From CAZJHX01 sp964545715 (GTDB taxonomy: Bacteria; Myxococcota_A; UBA9042; GCA-2863065), in assembly GCA_964545715.1 (NCBI GenBank), contig CAZJHX010000029.1, positions 11,732 to 75,731 of the forward strand: 64,000 bases of DNA. Reading direction: 5' to 3'. The position numbers and the translations under genes were made by a program. This document shows, one piece after another, positions 36,401 to 51,400 of the stretch (the stretch's first letter is position 1; each line of letters opens with the position of its first letter). Below the pieces are notes generated by a model. That model ran no database searches and was not told the origin of the DNA. It saw nothing but the letters and a program-made list of their open reading frames with translations.

Positions 36401-39400
36401 ACAGCGTGTGGGATGTACGCACCTCGGCTGGACGCGCGCTGGCGGCGTGCGGCAAGGCCGGGTTGGCTGCGCTGACAAAAGCGTGTGAGCGCGACGAGTC
36501 CGAGGCCCGCGAGGCGGCGTGCATCGGACTCGGCCACAGCGCCGACGCCAAAGCAGTGGCCCCACTGGCTGCGCGTCTGGCAAGCGACAGCGTCACGATT
36601 GTCCGGCTGGAGGCCGCGATGGGCCTGGGGCAGGCGATCGATGCCAAGGTTGGGGCGGCCGCGCTGGTCAAGGCCCTCGACGCGGACGCGAGCAGCGCCG
36701 TCCGGGCGGCGGTCGCCCGATCGCTGTTGCCGTACGGCGCCAAGGCCGCAGAGACGGCGCTGGTTGGGGCACTGGGCGACCCGTCACGCACGGTTCGCCA
36801 GACCGTCCTCGAGACGCTGGCCGCGTTGGGCTGGACCCCCGCCGACGACATGGCAACCGCAGTGGTCGCGCTGGCGCGGGAAGACTGGCCTGCATTGGCG
36901 TCGCTGGGCGCCATGGCCGTGCCCATGCTACGGCGCGTGCTGACGGAGACGGGTCGCGACGCCGGCAGCGTGGAGCGGCGCGTCGGCGCCGTGAGCGCGC
37001 TGACGTCGATCGGTGGCAAGGCCGCCGTGAAAGAGCTCACGGGGGCGTTGAACGACCTGGCCGGTCCGGTTCTGGCGCTGGCGGCGCGGGCCCTGGGCCG
37101 GCACGCGGACGACGTCGGAGAGGGCGGCCTGCCACGCCTGCGTGAGCTGCTCGAGGATGCGCGACCCAAGGTGCGGGTCGAAGCGGCCGTGGCGCTGGGC
37201 CAGCTGGGCGACGTCGACAGTGTGCATCGTCTGTCCGAGATCGCGACCGCGGACCCGGACGACGAGGTGCGGCTGGCGGCAGCCGCGGCGCTGGCCAGCA
37301 AGAAGCTGAAAAAGACCGACCTGCTCGTCGGCCAGCTGAGCGCGGCGACAGCGGAGGTGCGTGAAGCCGCGTGCGTGGCGCTCGGCGAAAGCGAAGACCC
37401 GGCCGTCATCGACCCCCTGATAGGCGCGCTGGGTGATGCCGTGGCAGGCGTCCGTGTAGCGGCGGCGGCGGCTCTGAGGGTGCTGGGTTGGACGCCGCTC
37501 GGCCTGCGCGCCGAGGTCGGCGACTCCGGCTACCAACGCTGGGTGCTGAAGTCCGAGCTGGAGACCACCCACGGCGCCGGCAAGCCGCAGAGCGCGCTGC
37601 TGGCCGGCGAGCTGACCGCGACCGATCCGGGCGCGCGACGGTCGGCGCTGGAGGCGCTGGCCCGCATCGCGGATCCGTCGCAGGCCCAGTTGATCGTGCC
37701 GCTGCTGGACGACCCACATCGCCTGGTTCGCCGTGAGGCTGCAGAGACATTGACGGCGCTCGGGGCGCTGCCCGCGGCATCGGCGAGCGCAGCGACGGCG
37801 CTGGGACACATGGCCGACGCCGCTGCGCTGGGCGCGGACGCGATCGGCGCGCTCGTCCGCGCTCTGTGCGAGCAGACCGTAGTCGAGCGCCTGGATGCCG
37901 CGATGGCGCTGGGCTCGCTGGCGGGTCGCCTGCTGGCGTCCATGCCGCCGATGCCGGTCGCAGCGCCACCGGAGGCGCCGGCAGAAGATGCGGCGGAGAC
38001 CGAGCCGCCCAAGAAAAAGAAGAAAGCCAAGAAGAAGCCCAAGAAGAAGCCCAAGAAGAAGGACACGGAAGCGAAGGCCCCAGAGGCCCCGCCGGAGCCG
38101 GAAGATCCCCACGCGGAGCAGCGAGCCGAGATCACCGCCGCGTTGGACGCTATCGCCGCAGGGCTGGCGCGCGGTCTGGCGGATAGCGCCCCGGCCGTGC
38201 GTGCCGCGAGCGCATCCGCGCTGGGCGCGGTCGGACCGACCGGCGGCGCCGTCGCTGCGCTGGCAGGCGCCCTGGCAGACGTCGAGCAGATGGTCGCTTT
38301 TGCGGCCGGTGCGGCTCTGGGACGGCTCGACGAGGACGGCCGCAGCGCGCTGCGCACAGGCCTGGGCCACACCACCGAGACGGTTCGCGAGGCCGCGCTG
38401 GTCGGGCTGGCGAAGTCGGCCGTCGCGGAGGATATCGACCGCATCGCGGGCCTGCTGGCGTCGGATGAGGACGTGGGCGCGCGCGCTGCGGCGGCCACGA
38501 CGCTGGGTGCCCTTGGACCGGCCACAGTGGACGCCCTGGCCACCGCGTTGGGCGGTGACTCGCACGAGCGCGTTCGGACAGCAGCCGCTGTGGCGCTGAG
38601 CCAGGCTGCGGTCGCACCTCCCGCGATCGTCGAGGCGCCCGCCGAAGAGTCGAGCGACGATAAGAAGGACGCCGAGGGAGCGCCCGCGGACGATTCGGTC
38701 GGGACGGCGCGCGACGCCCTGATCTCCGCGCTGGGCGACCGCTTCAGCGAGGTTCGCGAGGCGGCGGTGGCAGCGCTGGAGGCCATCGGCTGGCGCGCTG
38801 AGGGTCCGATCGCCGAGGCGCTCGTCGCGCTGGCGCAGCAGGACTGGACGGCGCTGGGCCGGCTGGGCGAGGCCGCCGTTCCCTTGCTGGCGCGCGTGAC
38901 CCACGAGAGCGGCATCGACATCCCGAGTGTACAGCGCCGCGTCGGCGCGCTGACGGCGCTGGCCGAGATCGGCGGCACGGACGCGGTGGCGGCGATCGAG
39001 CACGGTCTCAGCGACGAGCACGGACTGGCGCGGGCACGGGCGACGCGCGGTATCGCTCGACAGCATGAGCTTGCGGCGCCGTCGGTTCACGGGACGCTGC
39101 GCGAGCTGTTGAGTGCGGATCCCGTGGCCCGGGTCCGCATGGGCGCAGCTGTAGCGCTGGGGACGCTGGGCGGTGGCGATTCGGTCGGAGTGCTGCGGTC
39201 GGCGGCTGAGCATGACTCGGACCCGCTGGTGCGGTTCGCGGCCGCGGAGGCCCTGGCGTCGCCCGGCATCCAGGAGACGTCGTTCTTGATCGAGCGACTG
39301 ACCGATCCGGACGGTCAGGTGCGCGCTGCGGCAGCGATTGCGCTGGGACCCACACGGGACGTGGACGCCATCGACCCGCTGATCGCCGCCATGGGCGATG

Positions 39401-42400
39401 CGGACGCCATGGTCCGGGATGCGGCACAGCGGGCGCTGGCGGAGCTGGGCTGGATGCCGCTGGGGCAGCGCGCGCACGTCGCAGACATCGGCTACAGCCG
39501 GTGGACGACGCGCGAGGAGCTCTCGAGCCGGACCTCGCAAACCGACCAGAAGGCGGCGCTGTCCGTCGAGCTGACGTCCGAGAATGCGGCCGTCCGCCGC
39601 TGCGCGCTGGAGACCCTGGGGCGGTGGCGGGATCCGGCCCTGGCTTCGGGGGTGCTCACCCTACTGGATGACCCCGACCGGCACGTCCGCACAGAAGCGG
39701 CGCAGACGCTGGGCCTGATGGACGCGACGCCCGCCGATGGCGCGAATGGAGCGCTGGCCCTGGTGGCGCTGGGCCGTATGCAGGAGGCCGCCGCGCTGGG
39801 CGATGTCGCCGGACCTGCCCTGTCCCGAGCCGCGCGTGAGCACTCGCCGGCGCAGCGATCGGGCGCGGCCGACTCGTTGGGGGCCTTGAGCGCCAAAGTC
39901 GCTGCCGCCGCACTGAGCGATGCAGTCGCGGACGAAGACGCGGTCGTGCGACTCAGCGCCGCGAGAGCGCTTGGCCGGGTTGGAGCCGGCGTGGACGCGC
40001 TGGCGCGGACGCTGGCGGACGCCGAGCTGGCGGTGCGGTACGAGGCGGCGCGGTCGCTGGCGGCATGCGGCAAGCCCGGCATCGGCGCTTTGTCCGCTGC
40101 ATGCGATCACGAGCAGGCGGCAGCACGACAGGCCGCGTGCCTGGGCCTGGGCACAACAGGCGATCCAAAGGTGGCGCCCAGCCTGGCCGCGCGAGTGACT
40201 GGAGACTCGAGCGCAGATGTCCGTTCGGCAGCCGCGGCGGCGCTCGCGGATGCGGTGCATCCCAAGTCGGGCGGACCGGCGCTGATCACCGCGCTGGACC
40301 ACGACGATGACAGCGGCGTCCGCTCGGCCGCCGCGCGATCGCTTCTGGCATACGGCCCCACAGTGGCGCAAAAGCCGCTGATCGCCGCGCTGGGTGACTC
40401 GTCACGCGAGGTGCGCCAGACCGCGCTGGACACGCTGGCCGAGCTCGGGTGGACACCGAAAGACGAGCTGGCCACAGCGGTCGTCGCGCTGGCGCAGGAG
40501 AACTGGGCCGCCATGGGCCGTCTCGGCGCGACCGCGGTGCCGATGCTGGCGCGGGTTGTGCGGGAGACCGGCAAGGACGGCGGCAGCGTGGACCGGCGCC
40601 TGGGCGCGATCGCGGCGTTGATCGACGTCGGGTCGCGAGAGGCGATCGGCGCCATCGAGCCGGGGCTGCAGGACGTGACGGGACCGGTGCTGGCTGCGGC
40701 AAGTCGAGCGATCGGTCTGCGCGCCGATCTGGCGACCGCCGCGGTGCGCCCCGTGCTGCGCGACCTGCTCGACGATCCACGGCCCAAGGTCCGCGTGGAG
40801 GCGGCAGTCGCGCTGGGGCAGCTGGGAGACGGCGACGCGGTCGGACGCCTGACGGCGCTGGCCGTGGACGATCCGGAGCCGGCCGTGCGCCTGGCGGCAT
40901 CCACGGCGCTGGCGAGCCCCGAGCTGAAGCAGACCGGCTTCCTGGTGCAGCAGCTGGCGGCCGCCGAGGCCGACGTCCGCGCAGCGGCGTGCCGAGCGCT
41001 GGGCGAGAGCGAGGATCCCGACGTCATCGACCCGCTGATCGAGGCGCTGGGCGACGCGGTCTCAGAGGTCCGGGCAGCCGCGGCGAGCGCGCTGGAGCTG
41101 TTGGGCTGGACGCCGGTCGGCGTGCGCCTGGACGTCGCGGACGAGGGCTATTCGCGCTGGCTGCTCAAGTCCGAGCTGGAGACGCTGCACGGGGCGGGAC
41201 GGCCGCAGCATGAGCTGCTGCACGCCCAACTGGATGCAGAGGATGCCGGAGACCGGCGATCGGCATTGGAGGCCTTGATGCGAGCCGGCGATCCGGCGCA
41301 GGCGGGAGAGATCGCGCCCCTGCTGGACGACCCGGACCGCTGGGTGCGCCGTGAAGCCGCACAGGCGCTGATCGCGCTAGGCGGCCTGCCCGCCGCGACG
41401 GACACCGGCCTCAAGGCGGCACTGGCCTTTGTGGCGCTCGGGCGCATGACCGAGGCGGCCGGAATCGGCGCCGATGCGGTGCGGCCGCTCGCGCGGGCGG
41501 TCGACGAACATTGGGTGGGCGAGCGACGAGCGGCAGCAACCGCGCTTGGATCGCTGGCGGCGAGACTGGCAGACGACAAGAAAGCAGGTCCGGTCCGGGA
41601 GGCTATCGCTGCAGGGCTGGCCGCCGGACTGCGGGACTCCCAGGCGGACGTGCGGTCGGCATGTGCCCGGGCGATGGGCCAGGTCGGCGCGGCCGGAGTT
41701 GCGTCTGAGGCGCTGACGGGCTCGCTGGGCGACTCGGATGCCGGCGTGCGCTTGGAGGCCGCGGCCGCGATGACGCTGTTGGGACCGGATGGCGCTACGG
41801 CCTTGAACGCCAGCTGCGGCGACAAACGGGCTGCGGTGCGACGCGCCGCCCTGGCCGGTCTGAGAAACGTGCCCAAGGCGGCGGATGCGGCCGTGATCGC
41901 AAAGCTGCTTGCGGCCGATAACAGCGACTGGGTCCGTACAGCGGCGGCGACCACGCTGGGTGCGATCGGCGCCGAGAGCGTGGCGGCACTTGCGACGGCG
42001 CTGGCCGACGACGATGAGGAGCTGGTCCGGGCCGCGGCGGCCACCGCTATCGGAGCGGCGCTGGACGGGGCGTCCGGCAAGGCGGCTAAAGCGGCGCTGG
42101 AAGCGGGACGTGCGGCGCTGATCGGGGCGCTCGGCGATCGCTTCTCCGAGGTGCGCGAGGCGGCGGTCGCGGCGTTGGAAGATACCGGGTGGACGCCTGA
42201 CGACGGCACTGCCCGGGCGCTTATCGCGCTGGCGCGCCAGGACTGGACCGCCCTCGGCGCGTTGGGCGAGTCGACGGTGCCGATGCTTGCGGGCGTCGTG
42301 GGCGAGACGGGCAGCGATATGCCGTCGATTCAGCGTCGGGTCGGGGCGCTGACCGCGCTGATGGAGATCGGCGGCGGCGACGCGGCCGCTCTGCTGGAGA

Positions 42401-45400
42401 AGGGCCTGACCGACGAGCACGGCCTGGTGCGCGCAGCGGCGGCCAACGGCGTCGTGCGGCGGCACAAGGACGCCGCCAAGTCGGTGCGCCCGCTGCTGAG
42501 AGAGATCGTAGGCGGCGACCCGAACGCGCGCGCCCGCCTGGCGGCCGCCATCGCGCTGGGGGTGCTGGGCGACAAGGACGCGGTCGGGGTACTGCGCGGG
42601 GCGGCGGAGAACGACCAGGACCTGACCGTGCAGTTCGCGGCCGCCGAGGCGCTGGCGTCGCCGGCGATTCGGGAGACGACCTTCCTGATCGAGCGGCTCA
42701 CAGACACGGAAGCCGGCGTGCGGGCCGACGCGGCGGACGCACTTGGTTCCACAGGCGACGAGGAGGCGATCGATCCGCTCATCGCCGCCATGGGCGACTC
42801 GGATGCGCTGGTGCGTGACGCCGCGCAGCGCTCTCTAGCCGCGCTGAAGTGGATGCCTCTGGGTGTTCGGGCGGAGGTCGCGGACGTCGGATACTCGCGC
42901 TGGGCGACCAGGGAGGAGGTAGCGGCGCGCGCAGGCACCACGGATCAGAAGAAGGCGCTGGCGTTCGACGTGAGCAAAGGCGACGCGGCCGCGCGCCGAT
43001 CCGCGGTCGAGGCCCTGGGACGCTGGAAGGACGCCGCGCTCTTCAAGGTCGTTCTGCCGCTGCTGGATGACCCGGATCGATACGTGCGCACTGAAGCCGT
43101 GGAGGCGTTGGCGCTTTTGGGCGAGGTCCCGAACCGCGGACGCGACGGCGGCCTGGCGCTGGTGGCGCAGGGCAGGATGCACGACGCGGCAGCGCTAGGG
43201 GTGGTTGCCGGTGAGGCGTTGTCGCGCGCAGTCCGCGAGCACAGCCTGCGCCAGCGGGCCGATGCGGCGGACGCGCTGGGGCTTCTGGATGCAAAATCCG
43301 CGGAGGCCGCGCTAAGTGACGCGCTGGCCGATGCCGAGGCGGCTGTTCGATTCAACGCCGCGCGTGCGCTGGGTCGGCTGGGCGCCGGCGTTAAAGCGCT
43401 GGCTGTGGCGCTGGCGGATCCGGCGCGATCGGTCAGAGCCGAGGCCGCGGTGGCCCTGGCGAACAACGGCAAGACGGGCGTGGCCGCACTGGCGGCGGCG
43501 TGCGATCAAGCGGATGCGGGTGCGCGGGAGGCGGCGTGCGTCGGGCTGGGCGCGGCCGGCGACACCAAGACCGCAGCCGCCCTGACGCAGCGGCTGAGCA
43601 AGGACACGGAGAGCCACGTGCGTGCGGCGGCAGCCACGGCGCTGGGCCAGGTGGTCGAGCCCAAAGCCGGTGGATCGGCGCTTGTCAGGGCGCTGGAGGG
43701 CGACGCGGAGAGCGGTGTACGAGCCGCGGCGGCGCGGGCGCTGGCGGCGTATGGACCAAAGCTGGCCCAACCGCCGCTGATCCACGCGCTGGGCGACGCG
43801 GCGCGCAGCGTGCGGCAGACCGCGCTGGACGCGCTGGGTAGCCTGGGGTGGACGCCCCAGAGCGACGTTGCGGCGGCGATCGTGGCGCTGGCACAAGAGG
43901 ACTGGAGCGGCCTGGCCCGGTTGGGTGAGGTCTCCATCGGCCTGCTGGCGCGCGTTGTTCGGGAGCAGGGTACAGACAGCGGCAGCGTCGATCGTCGTGC
44001 CGGGGCGGTGACGGCGTTGGCGGAGATCGGCGGGAAAGCCGCGGTCGCCGCGGTCGAGCCGGGACTGCAAGACGTCGCGGGGCCGGTGTTGATTCGGGCC
44101 GCTCGCACGATGGGCCTCCACGCGAGCGTGGCCGGCGCGGCTGTGCGGCCGCCGCTTCGCGCGCTGTTGGAGGACCCGCGTTGGCCGGTGGTGGTCGAGG
44201 CGTGCGTGGCGCTGGGCCAGCTGGGCGATACCGATGCGGTCGCGGCGCTGACCGAGCTGGCGGCGGATGACGAGTCGGCGCAGGTGCGGCTGGCGGCGGC
44301 CACAGCGCTGGCCAGTCCCAAGCTGAAGCAGACCGGCTTCCTGATCGAGCAGCTGGCGGCTGAGGATGCGGAGATCCGGGCGGCGGCGTGCCGAGCCCTG
44401 GGCCACAGCGAGGACCCGAACACCATCGATCCTTTGATCGGCGCTCTGGGCGACGCCGTTGCGGCGGTCCGCACCGAAGCCGAGACGGCGCTGACCGCGC
44501 TGGGGTGGACGCCGGTCGGGGTCCGAGCCGCGGTCGCGGATCAAGGGTACAGCCGCTGGATGCTGAAGGCGGAGCTGGAGGCCCTGTACGGCGCGGCGGA
44601 GACACAGACCGAGCTGCTGCAGGCAGCCTTGGCGGCCCCCGAGGCCACATCGCGACGATCCGCCCTGGAGGCCCTGGCGCGGTCGAGAGAGACCGGCGCG
44701 CAGCCCGCGATCACGGGGCTGCTCAACGATGGGGACGTCTGGGTCCGGCGGGAGGCCGCGCAGACACTGGCGCGACTGGCGCAGACGCCGAGCGCCGGAA
44801 CCGGGCTGGCGCTGTGGCACGTCGCCATGGGTGACATGGCCGCGGCGGCCGCGATAGGCGTCGACGCGATCGCGGCGCTGGCGCGCGTGCTGGTGGAGCA
44901 CGAGACCGAAGAGCGGCGGGCGGCGACGCCGGCGCTCGGGTCGTGTCCGGCGAAAGCCGAGGGCGACGTGGCGGCCATCGTCGCCGCGCTGGCCGGGGCG
45001 ACTGGTGACGAGGATGCGGAGGTGCGCCTGGGCGCGGCGCGGTCGCTGGGTGAGGTCGGCGCGAGGCCCTCTGCGGCGAGCGCGGCACAGGCGATCGCGA
45101 CAGCGTTGAGCGCCGGCCTGGCGGACGCTGAGCTGACAGTGAGGCTGGCGTGCAGCCAGGCGCTCGCGCGGGTACCGGCCGAGCCGGGCGGGGCGAAGCT
45201 GAACAAGGCGTTGGAGCATGCAGACGCGCGGGTCAGGTACGCGGCGCTTGTGGCGTTGCGCGGCGCGCCGGCGCTGGCGGATGCGGCCCGACTGCGCACG
45301 TTGGTTGCGGACGACTCGGACCCGAGCGTACGCACGGTCGCGACGGCCGCCCTGGGGGCGCAGGCGCAGGATGCGGCGAATACGCTGGCGCTGACCACAG

Positions 45401-48400
45401 CCCTGACCGCCGACGGGTCCGAGATGGTGCGTGCGGAGGCCGCGACCGCCGTGGGCACAACCGGCGACACGGCCGGACAGACCGCCCTGATCGGCGCGCT
45501 GGGTGACCGCTATGCGGAGGTCAGAACCGCCGCCGTGAGCGCCCTGGCCACGCTGGGGTGGACCCCGGACGGGGCGACAGGTGCGGCCATGATCGCCCTG
45601 GCCGAGCAGGACTGGCAGACGCTGGGAACGCTGGGGGCAGCCGCGGTGCCCATGCTGGTCGGCGTTGTGGCTGAGTCAGGTGATGATCTGCCGGATGCAC
45701 AGCGACGGGTCGGCGCTCTGAGCGCGCTGGCCGAGATCGGCGGCAAAAACGCGGCGGCCGCGATGGTGCGGGGCCTGAACGACAACAGCAGTATCGTCCG
45801 GGCGATGGCGGCGCGGTGCATTGCGCGACGACACGCCGACCTCGACGAGTCGGTTCTGCCGCGGCTGCGCACCCTGCTGGCGGACGACCCGTTCTACAAA
45901 GTGCGCATCGGCGCGGCCGTGGCGCTGGGTGTGTTGGCCGATCAAAAGGCCGTGAAGCTGCTGCGCGCGGCAGCGGAGAGCGACGCGGACATGACCGTGC
46001 GCTTTGCCGCCGCGGAGGCGCTGGCGGCTCCCGGGCTGAAGGAGACCTCCTTCTTGATCGAGCGGCTGTCAGATCCCGACGCCGATATCCGCCAGGCGGC
46101 GGCCGCCGGGCTGGGGCGCGCGGACGACCCGGACGCGATCGACCCCTTGATCGGCGCGCTGGGCGACGCCTTTACGCTGGTGCGCGACGCGGCGCAGAGC
46201 GCGCTATCGACGCTGGGCTGGATGCCGGTCGGCGTACGCGCGTCGGCCGGTGACATCGGGTACTCACGGTGGCTGACGCGACTGGAGCTGGAGGCTCGCA
46301 CCGGGATCAAGCTGGACCAGCAGAAGGCGCTGGCAGCAGAGCTGGGCAACGATGACGCCGGGATTCGCCAGTGCGCGATCGAAGGTCTGGCGCGGTGGGC
46401 GAACCCGCAGCACGGTGCCGCGATCAAGCCGCTGTTAGACGACCCCAACCGCTTTGTCCGCACCGAGGCCGCACAGACCCTGGCCGCGCTGGGCGTGGCT
46501 CCGGACGCCGGGGCAGACGGGGCGCTGCAACACATCGCGCTGGGTGCGATGGCCGCGGCCGCGGCGCTCGGCGACGTGGCGGGCCCAGGGCTGGCGCGCG
46601 CGCTGGCGGAGCACCCGGCGGACGAGCGGGCGGCGGCGGCGGCGGCGCTGGGCGGGCTGTCGGCCAAGGTAGGCGCGGCAGCCTTGAGCGTGGCGCTGAG
46701 CGACGAAGACGAGATTGTGAGGACGACGGTGGCGGAGGCGATCGGCCGGATCGGCCAAGCGCCGGCGGGCAAGCCGACACCCAAGACGGCAGCGGACGCG
46801 GTAGCGGGCCTGGCCGCGACGCTGTGCGACCCGGTCTTCGGCGTGCGACGAGCGGCGGCGCTGGCGTTGGCGGGCTGCGGCGCGGACGGCGCCAAGACGC
46901 TGGTGCGCGGGCTCGATCACACCGAGCAGACAGGCCGTGAGGCGGCGTGCATCGGACTGGCGGCGACGGGCGAGGTCAAGGTGGCCAAGGCGGTGGCGGC
47001 TCAGCTTGCCAACGATACGGCAGTGCCGGTGCGCATCCAGGCCGCGGTGGCGCTGGGCCGGCTGGTGGACCCGAAGAGCGGCGCCCCGGCGCTGATCACC
47101 GCGCTGGATGCGGACCCGGGCTCGACCGTGCGAACGGCGGCGGCGCGTGCGCTGGGCGCGTACGGGGCAAAGACGGCTCAGCAGCCGCTGATCCAGGCGC
47201 TGGGCGACCGGTCGCGGTCGGTGCGGCAGATGGCGCTGGACATACTGGCCGAGCTGGGCTGGGTGCCCAAGGATGAGATGGCCGAGACCGTGGTCGCGCT
47301 GGCCCGCGAAGACTGGCCCGCGCTGGCGGCGCTGGGCGCGCATGCCGTGCCGCTGCTGGCGCGCGTGATGACGGAGACGGGCACGGATGCGGGTAGCGTC
47401 GAGCGGCGGGTGGGCGCCGGGCGAGCCCTGATCGAGATCGGCAGCAAGGCCGCGATGAAGGCGGTGGAGCCGGGCCTGTTGGACGTCGCGGGGCCGGTTC
47501 TGCGGGAAGTCGCCAGAGGCCTGGGCCGGCGTGCAGAGGATGCGCCGAGGACGGTGCTGCCGCATCTGCGCGCGTTGCTGGACGATCCCCGCGAGCAGGT
47601 TCGGGTCGAAGCGGCGGTAGCGCTGGGCAAGCTGGGCGACGCGGACGCGGGACCGATGCTGGTCATTGCCGCGACCGACGACGAGGACGAGCAGGTGAGG
47701 CTGGCGGCCGCCACGGCGCTGGCGAATCCGAAGCTGCGTCAGGGCGGGTTCCTGGTCGACCAGCTGGGCTCGTCCGATCCCGAGATTCGTGCGGAGGCGG
47801 CGCGCGGGCTCGGCGACAGCGAGGATCCCGACGCGATCGATCCCCTGATCGGCGCGCTTGGAGACGCCACAGCGACAGTCCGCGGGGCCGCAGCGGACTC
47901 GCTGGCGATGCTGGGCTGGACGCCGGTGGGCGTGCGCGGAAACGTGTCGGACGCCGGCTACGGACGCTGGATGCTCAAGGCCGAGTTGGAGGAGCTTCAC
48001 GGCGCGGGCAAGACGCAGCAGGCCATGCTGTTGCTGCAGCTTGCAGCCCCCGAGGACGTGGCGCGGCGGTCCGCGCTGGAAGCCCTGGCGCGCGCGGGGG
48101 CGGTTGATGCCGTGAGCGACGTCGTGCCGCTGTTGAACGACGTCGATCGCTGGGTGCGCGCGGAAGCGGCTGACACGCTGCGGGCTCTGAAGGCCCTGCC
48201 GGCGGACGGCGCAAACGCCGCGCTGGCGCTGGTTGGACTCGGCCGCATGGATGAGGCGGCGGCGCTGGGCGCTGTGGCGATCACGCCGCTGGGCCGGGCG
48301 CTGGTAGAAAACGATGGGGACGCGCGCGAGGACGCGGCCGTCGCGCTGAGCACGCTGTCCTCCATGGCGGCGGTCGACGCGCTGGCGCCGGGTCTCAACG

Positions 48401-51400
48401 ACACGCTGGACGCTGTCCGACAGGCCACTGCGGGCGCGCTGGGCAGCGTCGCGGCCGGGTCGGACAAGAAGGCGCACGCCGGCGCGGCGACAACGCTGAC
48501 GCCGGCGATGGCGGACGTGACCGAGCCGGTCAGGCTGGCCGCGGCGGGCGCTATGACCCGGTGTGGCGTCCCGGGCGCGGAGGCGCTGGCCACAGCGTGC
48601 GAGGACGGACGCGCTGAGGTACGTACAGCTGCGGCCGTCGGTCTGGGGCTGCTGGGGGACGCCAAGAAGGTGCCGCTGCTGGAGCGGCTGGTGCTGAAGG
48701 ATGCGGACCCGGTTGTGCGGGTCACGTCGGCGTTTGCTCTGGGCCGCCTCGGCAAGGCTGCGGCCAAGCCGCTGATCACCGCGCTGAGCAAAGACCCCGA
48801 CGAGACGGTGCGCGCGATGGCCGCGGCCGCGCTGGGACGCACCGGCGCCAAAGAGGCGACCGAGCCGTTGGTCGGGGCGCTGGGCGACCGATTCCAAGAG
48901 GTGCGGGATGCCGCGCTGGGCGCGCTGGATGCCCTGAACTGGCGGCCGGATGGCGGTACGGCGGACGCGATCGTGGCCCTGGCGCGCCAGGACTGGAAGG
49001 CGCTGGCGCGCGTCGGGGCGGAGGCGGTGCCGCTGCTGGAGCGCGTGGTCACGGAGACCGGCGACGATCACGGCAGCGTGGCGCGACGCTCGGGCGCCGT
49101 GCGCGGTCTGTTGGTGCTGGCGGCGGACGAGGACATGGGCAAGGCAGCGCGCAAGGCGGCGGTCGCGGCCGTCGCATGCGGGCTCGATGACGAGCATCGC
49201 GGCGTGCGCGGACAGGCCGCGCGGGGGATCGCTGCGCATCACACGCTGGCGAGCCGGAAGGTGCTGCCGCGACTGAGGGCGCTGCTGACCGAGGACGCGT
49301 TCGCCCAGGTGCGCGTCGGAGCCGCGCTGGCGCTAGGGGTCATGTGCGACAAGGACGCGGTAGGTGCGCTGTACGGCGCTGCGGAGTCCGACCCGGACGT
49401 GCTGGTGCAGTTTGCCGCCGCCGAGGCCCTGGCGAACCCGGGCCTGAAGGAGACGCGGTACCTGATCGAGCGGCTGACCGACGCGCAAGCCGAGATACGC
49501 CAGGGCGCGGCTGAGGCGCTGGGACGATCGGAAGACGAGCGGGCGATCGACCCGTTGATCGGGCTGCTGGGGGACGCGGTCGCGCCGGTGCGTGATGCGG
49601 CAGCAGCGGCGCTGTGGCAGCTGGAGTGGATCCCGATCGGCGTGCGCACACACGTGTCGGACGAGGGCTTTGCCCGCTGGGTCACCCGCGCCGAGCTGAG
49701 CGCGCGCACGGGCGTTGAGGGCGACCAGCAGGCGATGCTGATCGCGGAGCTGGGCAGCGCAGACCCGGGGGTACGGCGCACAGCCATCGAGATGCTGGCG
49801 CGCTGGAAAGACCGTGGGCACGCCGCCCAGATCGAGCCGCTGCTAGACGACGTCAGCCGACACGTACGACTGGGCGCTATCGACGCGCTCGAGCGCCTGG
49901 ACGCGGTACCCGTGAAGGGGCGTGAGGGCGCGTTGGCGCACGTCGCGCGCGGCCGCATGACCGAGGCCGCCGCGCTGGGCGACGTCGCCGGCTCGGGCCT
50001 GTCGCGTGCGGTCAGCGAGCATCCTGAGGGAGAGCGGGCGGCCGCGGCCGTGGCGTTGCGCAACCTGTCGGCGGGCGAGGGCGCACGAGCGCTGGCGGAT
50101 GCGCTGCGGGACAGCTCGGCGCGGGTTCGGCTGGCGGCCGCCGGGTCGCTGGGGTTCCTGAAGGCCGAGTCGGCCGCGCTCGGCCTGGCGCTGAGCGATG
50201 CGGACGTGTTTGTACGACAAGCAGCAGCGCAGGCGCTAGGCGGGATGGGCGACGAGGGCATCACGCACCTGCGGTCCGCGCTCACGCACGAGGACACCGG
50301 CGCACGGCAGGCGGCGGCGACCGGGCTTGGAGCGGCAGGTGACGCCAAGAGTCTGGACGCGCTGCTCGAGCGGCTGAGCGTGGACGGCGACAGCGAAGTG
50401 CGCACCGCGGCGGCGATCGGGCTTCTGGCGCTGCGGCAGGCGGTTGAGAAACCCAAGCCGGTCGACAAGGCCGCTGAGCCGGCGCTGATCACGGCCCTGA
50501 CGGACCAGGACGAGACCGTGCGAGTGGGCGTGGCGAGCGCGCTGGCGGTCTACCCGGGCAAGACGGCTGAGGCCGCGTTGATCGACGCGCTGGGTGACAG
50601 CGCGGAGGCGGTGCGTCGAACCGCCCTGGCGTCCCTGGCAGAGCGCGGGTGGGTGCCGCAGGACGATGTGGCCGAGGCGATCGTTGCGCTGGCCGCCGAG
50701 GACTGGACGGCGCTGGGCGCGGCGGGCCAGGTGGCGGTGCCGTTTGTGGAGAAGGTGCTGGCCGAGACCGGCGACGATCCGGTGGCTGTGGCCAGGCGCG
50801 TGGGTGCAGCCAAGGCCCTGGGAGACATTGGCGGGGCGACGGCGACCGGCGTGCTGGAGCGCGCACTGACCGACTCGAGCGCGGCCGTGCGCGCAATGGT
50901 GACGCGCGGAATCGGACACAACGCCGCGGTCGCATCCGCGGCGGCGGCCCCGGTTTTGCGGGAGCTGCTGGCCAACGATCCGATGGCGACGGTGCGCGTG
51001 GGGGCGGCCACGGCGCTGGGCATATTGGGCGACAAGGCGGCATCGCAGCTGCTGAGCGATGCGGCCGAGACCGACGACCATCCCGGGGTGCGTTTTGCCG
51101 CGGCGCGTGCGCTGGCCAGCCCTGAGATCGGGCAGGTGCAGCCGCTGATCAAGAAGCTGAGCTCGCCGGACGAGGAGATCCGCGCCGGTGCGGCGGAATC
51201 GCTGGGACACGCGGGCCGGCTCGAAGGCATCGACGCGCTGGTCGGCGCGCTGGGCGACGCGACCGCCGCTGTGCGGCAGAAGGCGACCGAGGCGCTGGGA
51301 CGGCTGTCCTGGGTGCCCGTCGGCCTGCGCGGGGCGCCGGACGCCGAGGGCTACAGCCGGTGGCTGACCCGGACGGAGTTGGTGCAGCGGACGGGCATCG

